From: an uncultured Pelagibacteraceae bacterium
Lineage (GTDB): Bacteria > Pseudomonadota > Alphaproteobacteria > Pelagibacterales > Pelagibacteraceae
Direction: 5' to 3'
NCBI GenBank assembly: GCA_902593405.1
Contig: CACJIB010000012.1
Location: 1-40,213 of the forward strand
DNA: 40,213 nt
Shown here in pieces: positions 8,364 through 16,201 of this stretch. Within the stretch, counting starts at the first letter, position 1; every line of letters starts with the position of its first letter. The notes beneath the pieces are model-generated. The model worked only from the letters and a program-made list of their open reading frames with translations, did no database searches and was not told where the DNA came from. A program made the position numbers and the translations under genes.

Positions 8364-9287
8364 ATGAAAACATTATACAAATCAATATTAGCTTTTGTTG
8401 CTTGGGTTATGCTTTCAGTGTCTGCTTTAGCAGTAGATGTGATCGTTGTATCTCACGGACAAGCTAACGACCCATTTTGGTCTGTTGCTAAGAATGGTGT
8501 AGATAAAGGATGTGCAGATATGGGAATATCTTGCAAGTACACTGCACCTGCTACTTTCGACATGGTTGAAATGGCTAAATTAATTGACAACGCAGTTTCA
8601 CAAAAACCAAAAGGTATTGTGATTACTCTTCCAGATGCTGCTGCTTTAGGAAAATCTGTTAAAGCTGCTATCGCTGCTGGTATCCCAGTAATTTCAATGA
8701 ACTCTGGTTCAGATGACTTTGCATCACTAGGTATCAGTGCTCACGTTGGACAAACTGAGTTTGAAGCTGGTGTAGGTGGTGGACAAAAAATGAAAGCTGC
8801 TGGTGGTAAAAAAGCACTATGTGTTAACCATGAAGTTGGAAACGTTGCGCTAGACAGAAGATGTGCTGGGTTCAAAAAAGGTTTTGGTGGATCTGTTGAC
8901 ATCTTAGGAACTTCTAATGACCCAACAGAAATTCAAAAAGCTGTTGCTGCTAAATTAGGTGGTGGATATGACACTATCCTAACTTTGGGTGCTGGTCTTG
9001 CAGGTGAAGCTGCTCTTAAAGCTTTAGAAGCTGCAGGAAAAGTTGGTTCTGTTAAACTTGGTACATTTGATATGTCACCTGGAATGTTAAAAGCTGCTGC
9101 TGCAGGTAAAGTAGAGTTTTTAATTGACCAACAACAATACCTACAAGGTTACTTACCAATAGCTATCTTTGGTCAGTATATGAGATATGGAACAATGCCA
9201 GCTGGTGTAGTTATGACTGGTCCTGGTTTCGTAACTCCTGACAATGCTGCTAAAGTAATTAAGTGGGCAGCTCAAGGTTACAGATAA
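8364..9287 (+). CDS. Periplasmic sugar-binding protein of ABC transporter (ribose/fructose/inositol type)
   Basis: Binds a monosaccharide or cyclitol in the periplasm and delivers it to the membrane complex encoded downstream. It has 307 residues with a clear signal peptide (residues 1-23, cleavage after SALA), then DVIVVSHGQANDPFWSVAKNGV, the opening of the periplasmic binding protein type 1 (RbsB/LacI-like) fold. GIVITLPDAAALGKSVKAA and LGTFDMSPGML are also typical. Codons look more selected than in neighbours (many GCT, GGT, AAC), as expected for an abundant binding protein. A terminator lies between it and the permease gene, allowing more binding protein than membrane parts. Gene order and the iol genes beside it favour inositol as ligand, but ribose or fructose cannot be excluded. 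Confidence 0.9.
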   Translation: MKTLYKSILAFVAWVMLSVSALAVDVIVVSHGQANDPFWSVAKNGVDKGCADMGISCKYTAPATFDMVEMAKLIDNAVSQKPKGIVITLPDAAALGKSVKAAIAAGIPVISMNSGSDDFASLGISAHVGQTEFEAGVGGGQKMKAAGGKKALCVNHEVGNVALDRRCAGFKKGFGGSVDILGTSNDPTEIQKAVAAKLGGGYDTILTLGAGLAGEAALKALEAAGKVGSVKLGTFDMSPGMLKAAAAGKVEFLIDQQQYLQGYLPIAIFGQYMRYGTMPAGVVMTGPGFVTPDNAAKVIKWAAQGYR

Positions 9288-9298
9288 AAGAATACTTT

Positions 9299-9336
9299 AA
9301 AAGGCCTAGCTAACTTTTAGTTAGGCCTTTTTTTTA
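9299..9336 (+). terminator. Rho-independent terminator/attenuator after binding protein gene
   Basis: AAGGCCTA (9301-9308) pairs with TAGGCCTT (9322-9329), with an inner CTAA/TTAG stem and a small loop. A run of eight T follows, and A residues precede the stem. This is a classical intrinsic terminator and one of the few G+C-rich stems in the window. It lies before the permease gene, so it probably sets the ratio of binding protein to permease by partial readthrough. Confidence 0.88.
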
Positions 9337-9354
9337 AACAAAATTCAAAACAAA

Positions 9355-10482
9355 ATGTCTGACAAAGCAAAAAGTATCGCATCAAAAAAAACTTCAGGTC
9401 AAGACGAAAGACTTAAAGAAGTATCAAAACTAAGATTGCTTTTAAATAGACCTGAATTAGGTGCTGTTGGTGGCGCAATTTTAGTATTCATATTTTTTGG
9501 AATAGTTGCAGGTGACACTGGAATGTTTAGTGCATATGGAACTCTAAATTTTTTAGATGTCTCTGCAAATTTAGGGATAATTGCAATTGCTGCAGCAATG
9601 CTAATGATTGGTGGTGAATTTGATTTATCAATTGGATCCATGATTGGTTTTGCAGGAATTTGTATAGCAATACCTGCAATTTATTGGGGATGGCCTTTAT
9701 GGGTAAGTATTATTTTTGCTTTTGCAATGGCAGTATTAGTTGGATACTTCAATGGTATCCTTGTTGTTAGAACTGGACTTCCATCTTTTATAGTAACTCT
9801 TGCAATGTTGTTTATTTTAAGAGGTGCAACATTAGCAATCACAAGATTAATTACAGGAAGAACTCAAGTTCCAGGCTTAAGAGTTTTAATAGAGAATGAT
9901 CCAATCGCGTGGATGTTTGCAACTGATACTTTTAAATGGTTGTTTACTTGGTTAGGTTCAATGAATTTAATTGCATTAAGAACTGATGGGACTCCATTAG
10001 CTACCGGTATTCCTCCTTCAGTAATATGGTTTATTGCTGCAACACTTTTTGCAACATGGATATTGATGAAGACTAGATATGGTAACTGGATTTTTGCATC
10101 TGGTGGAGACAAAAATGGTGCAACAAATGTGGGTGTACCTGTTGGAAGAGTGAAAATAAGTTTATTTATTGGTACAGCAGTTGCAGCAACTATTTTTGCA
10201 ACAATACAAGTTTTAGATGCTGGTTCTGCAGATACTATGAGAGGGAATTTAAAAGAATTAGAAGCAATAGCAGCAGCAGTTGTTGGAGGTTGCTTGCTAA
10301 CTGGAGGGTATGGCTCCGCAATTGGTGCAGCTTTTGGAGCATTAATATTTGGAACTGTATCTATGGGAATATTTTACACAGATGTTGATACTGATTGGTT
10401 TAAAGTGTTTTTAGGAGCAATGATGTTAATAGCTGTTGTGTTTAATAATTATATTAGAAAACGAGTAACTGAGAGTAAATAA
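9355..10482 (+). CDS. Sugar ABC transporter permease (RbsC/FrcC/inositol type)
   Basis: Inner-membrane channel subunit, 375 residues. A cytoplasmic N-terminus of about 40 polar residues is followed by roughly ten hydrophobic segments. Family signatures are [28 protein letters not shown]-like blocks near residues 80-100, [21 protein letters not shown], and [24 protein letters not shown] (EAA-like coupling loop), then an Ala/Gly-rich [23 protein letters not shown] segment. All are typical of the BPD_transp_2 family that serves ribose, fructose, xylose and inositol. It overlaps the downstream ATPase gene by one base (TAATG). Start ATG 9355 lies 18 bases past the terminator, so readthrough or a promoter inside the preceding gene is needed. 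Confidence 0.92.
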   Translation: MSDKAKSIASKKTSGQDERLKEVSKLRLLLNRPELGAVGGAILVFIFFGIVAGDTGMFSAYGTLNFLDVSANLGIIAIAAAMLMIGGEFDLSIGSMIGFAGICIAIPAIYWGWPLWVSIIFAFAMAVLVGYFNGILVVRTGLPSFIVTLAMLFILRGATLAITRLITGRTQVPGLRVLIENDPIAWMFATDTFKWLFTWLGSMNLIALRTDGTPLATGIPPSVIWFIAATLFATWILMKTRYGNWIFASGGDKNGATNVGVPVGRVKISLFIGTAVAATIFATIQVLDAGSADTMRGNLKELEAIAAAVVGGCLLTGGYGSAIGAAFGALIFGTVSMGIFYTDVDTDWFKVFLGAMMLIAVVFNNYIRKRVTESK

Positions 10483-11273
10483 TGTCTGAAAATTTAATTG
10501 AATTTAATAATATCAGTAAATTTTTTGGAAAAGTTATTGCTCTAAAAGATGTCACTATGAAATTAAAAAAAGGTGAGATCATGTGTTTACTTGGGGATAA
10601 TGGTGCTGGAAAATCTACATTGATTAAAACTTTGGCTGGTGTTCATAAGCCTGATGAAGGTGAAATAGTAATAGAAGGTAAAAAAACTGTCTTTGACTCA
10701 CCAAAAGATGCTTTAGACATGGGAATAGGAACAGTTTACCAAGACTTAGCTTTAGTTCCCTTAATGAGTGTGACAAGAAACTTTTTTATGGGAAGAGAAC
10801 CATTAAAGGGACCACCTTTTTTAAAAACTTTTGATATTGAAAAAGCAAATCAAATTGCTGCAGAAAGAATGGGTCAAATAGGAATTGATGTCAGAGATCC
10901 TTCTCAAGCCGTTGGAACAATGTCTGGAGGTGAAAGACAATGTTTAGCAATATCAAGAGCTATATATTTTGGAGCAAAAGTTTTAGTTTTAGATGAACCA
11001 ACTTCTGCATTGGGTGTTCATCAAGCATCTATGGTTTTAAAATATGTTGTAAAAGCAGCTTCGCAAGGATTAGCTGTAATTTTAATTACTCACAACGTTC
11101 ATCATGCATATCCAGTTGGAAACAGCTTTACTGTCTTAAATAGAGGTAAAAGTTTAGGAACTTTTAATAAAAAAGATATTAGTAGAGAAGAACTTTTAGG
11201 AATGATGGCTGGTGGAGAAGAGCTGGATAAACTAGAAGTAGAACTAGAAGAGATGAACAGGCTTAATAGCTAA
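10482..11273 (+). CDS. Sugar ABC transporter ATP-binding protein, single-domain FrcA type
   Basis: Energises the transporter encoded just upstream. The 263-residue chain has one ATPase domain only: Walker [10 protein letters not shown] near residues 38-46, Q-loop [14 protein letters not shown], signature MSGGERQC, Walker [13 protein letters not shown] and switch His in LITHNVHHA. Ribose and xylose systems usually have a fused double ATPase of about 500 residues. The half-size version with binding protein-permease-ATPase order matches FrcBCA (fructose/mannose/ribose) and related inositol transporters of alphaproteobacteria. It ends with a 4-base tail-to-tail overlap with the PhyH-type gene. 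Substrate assignment to inositol rests on context. Confidence 0.92.
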   Translation: MSENLIEFNNISKFFGKVIALKDVTMKLKKGEIMCLLGDNGAGKSTLIKTLAGVHKPDEGEIVIEGKKTVFDSPKDALDMGIGTVYQDLALVPLMSVTRNFFMGREPLKGPPFLKTFDIEKANQIAAERMGQIGIDVRDPSQAVGTMSGGERQCLAISRAIYFGAKVLVLDEPTSALGVHQASMVLKYVVKAASQGLAVILITHNVHHAYPVGNSFTVLNRGKSLGTFNKKDISREELLGMMAGGEELDKLEVELEEMNRLNS

Positions 11274-12106
11274 ATTTTTTCATAAAGTGTAGGAAACATT
11301 TCACCTTCGATAGGGTCTCCATTTTTATAACCCGCCTCTTGCATCGCTTTTCTATAATTAAAACTAGTCCAATCACCATCATAACTAATTTTTGAACCTT
11401 CTTTAGCTACTCTTAAAGTATAACGACTTAATGTCTTTCTAGGAATTGTTTCTCCCAAACTTCCGTGAAGAGTTCTCATGTCGAAAATTACAGCATCACC
11501 AATTTCACAATCCCACTGTAAAAAATCATATTTTTTCTTGTTACCTAATATATCTGGGGGTAGTTCATATTTTTTTCCATTTACAACACATTCATTGCCT
11601 TCAATTTTATGTCCATCTTTGAATAAGACTCTCAAAAAAAGTTTATTCCATAAATGTGATCCTTTAACCCAAACAACGCCTTCGTCTTTCTTGGTTGGCT
11701 GGAGTGGAAGCCAAAGAACACACATTGTTCCATCCATGTCAAAATAACTGATATCATGATGAAATGGTGTTGAGGACTTTGATCCCGCTTCTCTTAAAAA
11801 CCAATTATCCATAACTAAATTTATTTTTTTAGCGGACATTAATTCAGAGGCTATTTCTGCATATGGAGAATTATAAATAAAATCTTTAAATTCAGGAACT
11901 AAATGCCATGTCCAATAATCTTCCAAATAAGCTGGAGCACCTTTTTCTATCGTATGTGATTTAAATCTAGGACTGGGGTTTGCAATATCTTTTTCTATTC
12001 CTTTCTGAAGTTTGTTAATCCACTTAATATCAAATTTATTTTTAAGAAAAACAGCACCATTTTCTCTAAAACTACTTATTTCAAAATCTGAGAGTATTTT
12101 TGGCAT
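11270..12106 (-). CDS. Phytanoyl-CoA dioxygenase (PhyH) family protein
   Basis: Predicted Fe(II)/2-oxoglutarate-dependent hydroxylase of 278 residues. The iron ligands are visible as His116 and Asp118 in [10 protein letters not shown], with the distal His214 in TLHGSLGE and the 2-oxoglutarate-binding Arg228 in SRYTLR. Length is normal for bacterial PhyH proteins. The substrate cannot be read from sequence; relatives act on diverse small molecules, including phosphonates, betaines and ectoine. It lies 8 bases downstream of the TPR gene on the same strand, so the two may be co-transcribed, and it converges on the sugar ATPase gene with a 4-base overlap. Confidence 0.85.
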   Translation of the reverse strand: MPKILSDFEISSFRENGAVFLKNKFDIKWINKLQKGIEKDIANPSPRFKSHTIEKGAPAYLEDYWTWHLVPEFKDFIYNSPYAEIASELMSAKKINLVMDNWFLREAGSKSSTPFHHDISYFDMDGTMCVLWLPLQPTKKDEGVVWVKGSHLWNKLFLRVLFKDGHKIEGNECVVNGKKYELPPDILGNKKKYDFLQWDCEIGDAVIFDMRTLHGSLGETIPRKTLSRYTLRVAKEGSKISYDGDWTSFNYRKAMQEAGYKNGDPIEGEMFPTLYEKI

Positions 12107-12114
12107 ATTAAATA

Positions 12115-13416
12115 TTAATTTTGATTATCTCTCCTTTTTACAGCTTGAAAAATATATTCTGAAAAAAATATTTCATTTGTTATATCTTTGTAACTCTCAT
12201 CTTTAATTAACTTTGCGTAATTTAGCCAATTATGAATGGTTAATAAGTCAGACAAACCAACTCCTTTAAGACTTCTATTAAAAACCTTTTTCCCCTTTTT
12301 GCTTCCATTCAATATTTCTTCATCAATTAATTTTTCACTTTGAATCCAATCATCTTGATACAAAACGTTTTTTAAATTTTTTACATCTTTATATCCAGGA
12401 AATTCAATATCAAATTCTGTACAACCTCTTTTTATTGATAAATTAAAATTCTTTTCGATTAATTTAGTCATATAGGGCTCTAAAATATCAATAATTTTTT
12501 GTGCTTCTTCTACTGACTCACAATAAACAAGACCCTTATAGGTTCCTGGGATACCAGGTCTTAACTCGATAAATGACTTTCTAATATTATCATTAGGGAA
12601 ATTAATTTGATCAAATATAAAATAAAGTTTCAATAATTGAACCACTGTTGTTAAATCTATTTGAACTTTGATACAACCAAAGCAATATTTTGGTATTATT
12701 TTGAATTTGTTAAATGCTTTATGATGTCGATCACAATTTAGGTTAAACCCATTTCTTCTGTGAATTTGTGAGTCAAAAAAAGATAAATTTTTTAAGTTTT
12801 TCTTTAATATTTGATTACACTTTGTTAAATAATCATTCAATTCTCTTGATGAAATTTTGTTTATTATAGAAATCTTAAAATCAATATTTTTAATATCATG
12901 ATTAGCTCTAATGATTGAATTGTTTTCATCATTTTCTGGATTAAAAAAATTCATTAAATGAATTAAATTATTTTGGGCTTGCAAATGATCTGAATTAAAT
13001 TTTAAAGCATTCACATAATTTTTGACTGCTTGATCATACTTTCCCAAATCATCATAATGAGTTGCTAAATTGTTATAAGCATTTGAATAGTCTTTTTTTA
13101 TTTCTATTGCTTTATTATAATTTTCTTTAGCTTTATCTTCTTTGCCCAAATGACTGTAAGCAATCCCTAAATTATTATATGCCTCAACAAATTTATCGTC
13201 ACAATCAATAGCTTGTTGAAATACTTGAACAGAATTCTCCCAATTTTCTAAACTTAAATTTATAAGCCCATTTAAGTTAAACAAAAAAGGTATATTTTTT
13301 TCTTTTTTTAAAAGTTTGTTAGACAATATTAATGCGTCATCAAATTTTTTTTGTTTATAAAGATGAACTATTTTGTCAATTTCTAATTTATCTAAATTTT
13401 TGATTTTTAAATTCAT
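12115..13416 (-). CDS. TPR protein with Cys/His-rich C-terminal domain of unknown function
   Basis: A 433-residue protein. About four TPR units fill residues 11-144, the third and fourth showing the classic AYNNLGIAYSHLG and AYNNLATHYDDLGKY pattern. The remainder (about 160-433) is not a family I recognise. It holds C228-x2-H231-H232 and C245-x2-C248 (YCFGCIKV), a possible metal site, and a block FIELRPGIPGTYKGLVYCESVEEAQ that looks conserved. No signal peptide or membrane helix is seen, so it is probably cytoplasmic. It lies just upstream of the PhyH-type gene on the same strand. Possible roles include a scaffold or a modifying enzyme with a TPR recruitment arm; neither is shown by sequence. 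Confidence 0.8.
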   Translation of the reverse strand: MNLKIKNLDKLEIDKIVHLYKQKKFDDALILSNKLLKKEKNIPFLFNLNGLINLSLENWENSVQVFQQAIDCDDKFVEAYNNLGIAYSHLGKEDKAKENYNKAIEIKKDYSNAYNNLATHYDDLGKYDQAVKNYVNALKFNSDHLQAQNNLIHLMNFFNPENDENNSIIRANHDIKNIDFKISIINKISSRELNDYLTKCNQILKKNLKNLSFFDSQIHRRNGFNLNCDRHHKAFNKFKIIPKYCFGCIKVQIDLTTVVQLLKLYFIFDQINFPNDNIRKSFIELRPGIPGTYKGLVYCESVEEAQKIIDILEPYMTKLIEKNFNLSIKRGCTEFDIEFPGYKDVKNLKNVLYQDDWIQSEKLIDEEILNGSKKGKKVFNRSLKGVGLSDLLTIHNWLNYAKLIKDESYKDITNEIFFSEYIFQAVKRRDNQN

Positions 13417-13441
13417 ATTATAAAATTATATATTTTATAAT
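13417..13441. repeat. Perfect A+T palindrome at the TPR gene start
   Basis: ATTATAAAAT (13417-13426) and ATTTTATAAT (13432-13441) are perfect inverted arms around 5 bases, directly abutting the TPR gene's ATG (13416). Reading leftwards, the last TATAAT ends only 2 bases before the ATG. The element could be an operator or promoter core, but a palindrome this A+T-rich may arise by chance here. Confidence 0.5.
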
Positions 13442-13527
13442 TATTTAATAAATCTAGCATTAGTTGAACATATACATTTAAACATAACATAACAAATATG
13501 TAATTTTCTCATTGATGTTTTTTTTCT

Positions 13528-13554
13528 TATAATGTTAAATTTAAGTAAAGGAGG
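13528..13554 (+). promoter_or_regulatory. -10 box and strong ribosome site of the GYD gene
   Basis: A consensus TATAAT (13528-13533) preceded by a T-run, then AAAGGAGG (13547-13554) spaced 4 bases from ATG 13559. No good -35 is visible. The strong Shine-Dalgarno fixes the start at 13559, not the in-frame ATG at 13532, which lies inside the -10 box. Confidence 0.5.
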
Positions 13555-13558
13555 AACT

Positions 13559-13885
13559 ATGGCTAAATTTATAGTAATGGGCAATTACACAGCTCAAGCT
13601 TTTAAAGGATTTATAGGTAATCCTGATCAAGACAGAGCTGCAGCAGCCACTGCTTTATCTGAAGCAGTTGGAGGAAAAATGGAATCTTTTATGATCACAA
13701 GAGGAGCTTATGATTTCGTAGGAGTTGTAAGTGGTAGTATTGGATTTGAAGGTGCAGCAGCAGTTAAGTTAGCAGTTGAAGCTTCTGGAGCTATAACTAA
13801 TTTTACCATATTAGAGGAAATGGATATGGGTAAAGCTGCCGGCATGGCATCAAAAGCTATGGCTAATTATAAACCAGCAGGTTAA
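13559..13885 (+). CDS. GYD-domain protein
   Basis: A small alpha/beta protein of 108 residues of the GYD family, which has a ferredoxin-like dimeric fold and no well-defined biochemical role. The chain shows FIVMGNYTAQAFKGFIGNPDQDR, then SEAVGGKMESFMITRGAYDFVGVVSG (GAYDF is the family's GxYD core) and an Ala-rich C-terminus. The start is set by AAAGGAGG 4 bases upstream. Codons are relatively rich in GCT, GGA and GCA, suggesting decent expression. It precedes moaA by a 62-base gap filled with a long hairpin. Its position ahead of the moa genes and facing the cox genes suggests a link to molybdenum enzymes, but that is only context. Confidence 0.85.
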   Translation: MAKFIVMGNYTAQAFKGFIGNPDQDRAAAATALSEAVGGKMESFMITRGAYDFVGVVSGSIGFEGAAAVKLAVEASGAITNFTILEEMDMGKAAGMASKAMANYKPAG

Positions 13886-13893
13886 AGCTAGAT

Positions 13894-13948
13894 TTTAAGT
13901 TAATTCTATCATGATTAATTTTATTAATTATGATAGCTTTAACTTAAA
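13894..13948 (+). promoter_or_regulatory. Long hairpin between GYD gene and moaA, reaching the moaA start codon
   Basis: Inner stem: CTATCATGATTAAT (13906-13919) pairs with ATTAATTATGATAG (13923-13936) around a TTT loop, with one G-T pair. After a 2x2 internal loop, AAGTTAA (13897-13903) pairs with TTAACTT (13939-13945). The pairing can extend through A13948 of the moaA ATG. That is about 24 base pairs in total. There is no U-run after the stem, so it is not a standard terminator. Because it occupies the whole region where a ribosome site should be, it may govern moaA translation or mRNA processing. Confidence 0.7.
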
Positions 13949-14940
13949 TGAAAATGTTAAGAGATAGTTTTGGTAGAACTTTTCCATATATAAGACTTTC
14001 GATTACTGATGTATGTAATTTTAAGTGTGGATACTGTTTACCTAATGGTTATCAAATTGATAAGAGCGATAACAGAAAATTTCTTCACTTAGAGGAAATT
14101 AGACGTCTAGCAAAAGTTTTTTCAAAATTGGGCGTATGCAAAATAAGACTTACTGGAGGTGAACCAACGGCAAGAAAAGATTTTTTTGATATAATCAAGA
14201 TCTTAAAAAATGAAGCTGGTATAAAAAAAGTTGTAATTACCACAAACGGTTATCATTTAGATAAAAAAGCAAAGCTGTTAGTGGATAGTGGCTTAAACGG
14301 CATTAATATTAGCATTGATAGTCTAGATAGAAATACATTCAAAAATGTTACAGGTCATGATCGATTACCAGAGATTTTAAAAGGAATTAATACCCTGCAA
14401 GATTTAAATTTTGAAAATATTAAGATCAATGCAGTTCTTTTAAATGGAATAAATGCATCAGATAAAGATTTTGAGTCTTGGGGAGAATTTATAAAAAAGA
14501 ACAAAGTAGATTTTCGATATATAGAGTTAATGCAAACAGGTGATAACCTAGATTATTTTAAAAAATACCATGTATCTTCAAAAATCTTCAAAGAATACTT
14601 AAATAAAAATAATTGGATTTATCAAACCTTAGGAAAAGATGCTGGGCCGTCACTAAATTATATCAATCCAGAATATAAAGGGAAATTTGGAATCATAGCA
14701 CCCTACTCTAAAGATTTTTGCAGAAGTTGTAATAGATTAAGAATTACATCAAGAGGAGATCTTAGATTATGCCTGTTTGGAAATACTGGAATAAGTATAA
14801 GACATTTATTACAAAAAGATGATCAAATTGATGAATTACAAGATCTTATTATGGGTCAAATGAAATTTAAAAAAGAATCTCACCATTTGGAACTAGGTGA
14901 AACTGGTTTAACTAAAAATTTATCTACAACAGGTGGCTAA
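13948..14940 (+). CDS. moaA: GTP 3',8-cyclase (molybdenum cofactor step 1)
   Basis: Radical-SAM enzyme that rearranges GTP to 3',8-cyclo-GTP, the first step of molybdopterin synthesis. The 330-residue chain has the SAM-cluster motif C23-x3-C27-x2-C30, LTGGEPTARKD at 68-78 and TTNGYHL. The second, substrate-side cluster is C258-x2-C261-x13-C275. The protein ends in Gly-Gly, as active MoaA does. Two near starts exist (13948 and 13954); no ribosome site is visible because a hairpin fills the upstream region. It overlaps moaC by one base, beginning a tight moaA-moaC-moaD-moaE run. Its clusters depend on Fe-S assembly, such as the suf system encoded later in the window. Confidence 0.95.
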   Translation: MKMLRDSFGRTFPYIRLSITDVCNFKCGYCLPNGYQIDKSDNRKFLHLEEIRRLAKVFSKLGVCKIRLTGGEPTARKDFFDIIKILKNEAGIKKVVITTNGYHLDKKAKLLVDSGLNGINISIDSLDRNTFKNVTGHDRLPEILKGINTLQDLNFENIKINAVLLNGINASDKDFESWGEFIKKNKVDFRYIELMQTGDNLDYFKKYHVSSKIFKEYLNKNNWIYQTLGKDAGPSLNYINPEYKGKFGIIAPYSKDFCRSCNRLRITSRGDLRLCLFGNTGISIRHLLQKDDQIDELQDLIMGQMKFKKESHHLELGETGLTKNLSTTGG

Positions 14941-15485
14941 TGTCAAAATTAAAAATTATAAATCAAGAAGAGCTTAAAGATTGGGCGAAAGAAATATTTC
15001 AAAAAAACTCTTTCAATATGATTGATGTTTCTTCAAAAAAAGAAACTTTTAGAAGAGCACTTGCTTCAGGTAAAATTTATGTTGGAAAAGAGGTTTTTGA
15101 TCTAATTAAAAATAAGAATATGCCTAAAGGAGATCCTATTACTTTAGCTGAGGTATCAGCTGTGTTGGGTGTAAAAAAAACAAGTGAACTTATTCCTCTA
15201 TGTCACCCACTTCCAATTGACCATACAGCTACTAAAATAATTATGAATGAATTGGACAGTTCATTAGAAGTTTTTTGCGTAGTTTCTGCAGCAGCAAAAA
15301 CAGGTGTTGAAATGGAAGCTATAATGGGTGTTAACTCTGCCTTAATCACAATTTATGATTTAAGCAAAATAGTAAATCCACATCTTAAAATTGATAACGT
15401 AAAATTATTAATTAAAGAAGGTGGAAAAAGTGGATTATGGAAAAACCCTGATGGTCTCCCAGATTTTTTAAAAAATATTTTTTAA
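14940..15485 (+). CDS. moaC: Cyclic pyranopterin monophosphate synthase
   Basis: Converts 3',8-cyclo-GTP to cyclic pyranopterin monophosphate. MoaC signatures are FNMIDVSSKKET (about 25-36), LIPLCHPLPIDHT, AAAKTGVEMEAIMGVNSALITIYDL and a C-terminal GGKSG. At 181 residues it is somewhat longer than the usual 160, with about 20 extra N-terminal residues before the NMIDVS block. Its start overlaps the moaA stop (TAATG) and its stop overlaps the moaD start the same way, so translation is coupled along the run. Confidence 0.94.
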   Translation: MSKLKIINQEELKDWAKEIFQKNSFNMIDVSSKKETFRRALASGKIYVGKEVFDLIKNKNMPKGDPITLAEVSAVLGVKKTSELIPLCHPLPIDHTATKIIMNELDSSLEVFCVVSAAAKTGVEMEAIMGVNSALITIYDLSKIVNPHLKIDNVKLLIKEGGKSGLWKNPDGLPDFLKNIF

Positions 15486-15754
15486 TGAAAATATCAGTTG
15501 AACTATTTGGCGCAGCTAGAGAATTTAGTACTAAATCCCATTTAGACTTTGAATTAATTGAAAATTCCTCAATAAAAGATCTTAGAAACCAAATGATAGA
15601 GTTTATTGATATAAAATTTAAAGGAAATGAAACTTTTAAAAAAATTATTAAATCATCAGCTTTTTGTTCGTCTGATGATAAAATTGTCTCAGACAATTAT
15701 AAAATAGTTAAAAAACAAAACTTTAGCATTATACCTCCTATAGGAGGCGGTTAA
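15485..15754 (+). CDS. moaD: Molybdopterin synthase sulfur carrier subunit
   Basis: Small ubiquitin-fold protein (89 residues) whose C-terminal glycine is thiocarboxylated to carry sulfur into molybdopterin. It has an N-terminal MKISVELFGAAREF beta strand and ends in IPPIGGG, the required Gly-Gly terminus. It overlaps both moaC and moaE by one base. The adenylyltransferase that would activate its tail (MoeB type) is not in this window. Confidence 0.92.
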   Translation: MKISVELFGAAREFSTKSHLDFELIENSSIKDLRNQMIEFIDIKFKGNETFKKIIKSSAFCSSDDKIVSDNYKIVKKQNFSIIPPIGGG

Positions 15755-16200
15755 TGCTACATACTAAAATTATTGATGCTTCAAAAAATGAGAAGATAGA
15801 AATTTCAAAAGCAGAAGATTTTTTAAATCAATCGAAATTTGGCGCTGTAATATATTTTGTTGGAACTGTAAGAGATTTAAATGAAAATAAAACAGTTACT
15901 GGTATTACCTATGATACCAAAGAAAGTATGGTTATAAAAAGTTTTGAAGAAATTTATGAAGAGGCTGATAACAAGCTAAATATTAAAGAAAAAGCAGTAT
16001 TTATTGAGCATGTTAAAGGATATGTGGGTTTAAAAGAAAAAAGCATCATTATTGGTGTAGCTTGTAAACATAGAGATCAAGCTTTTGTGTTATCCAGATA
16101 TATAATTGAAGAAATTAAAAAAAGATCTCCTATTTGGAAAAAAGAACATTATGAAAATGAGGACAGTGAGTGGTTAAAAGGAATATCTCTAAATAATTAA
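15754..16200 (+). CDS. moaE: Molybdopterin synthase catalytic subunit
   Basis: Large subunit of molybdopterin synthase, which inserts dithiolene sulfurs from MoaD into the precursor. The 148-residue chain shows GAVIYFVGTVRDLNENKTVTG, VFIEHVKGYVGLKEKSIIIGVACKHRDQAF and the active-site segment KKRSPIWKKEHY with its catalytic lysines. It is co-directional and overlapping with moaD, and is followed one base later by msrP, so the cofactor genes run straight into a molybdoenzyme that uses the non-nucleotide form of the cofactor. Confidence 0.93.
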   Translation: MLHTKIIDASKNEKIEISKAEDFLNQSKFGAVIYFVGTVRDLNENKTVTGITYDTKESMVIKSFEEIYEEADNKLNIKEKAVFIEHVKGYVGLKEKSIIIGVACKHRDQAFVLSRYIIEEIKKRSPIWKKEHYENEDSEWLKGISLNN

Positions 16201-16201
16201 A

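Noticed and set aside
13886-13947. Intrinsic terminator after the GYD gene
   Set aside because: A strong stem is present but no U-run follows on either strand, so it is listed as a regulatory hairpin.
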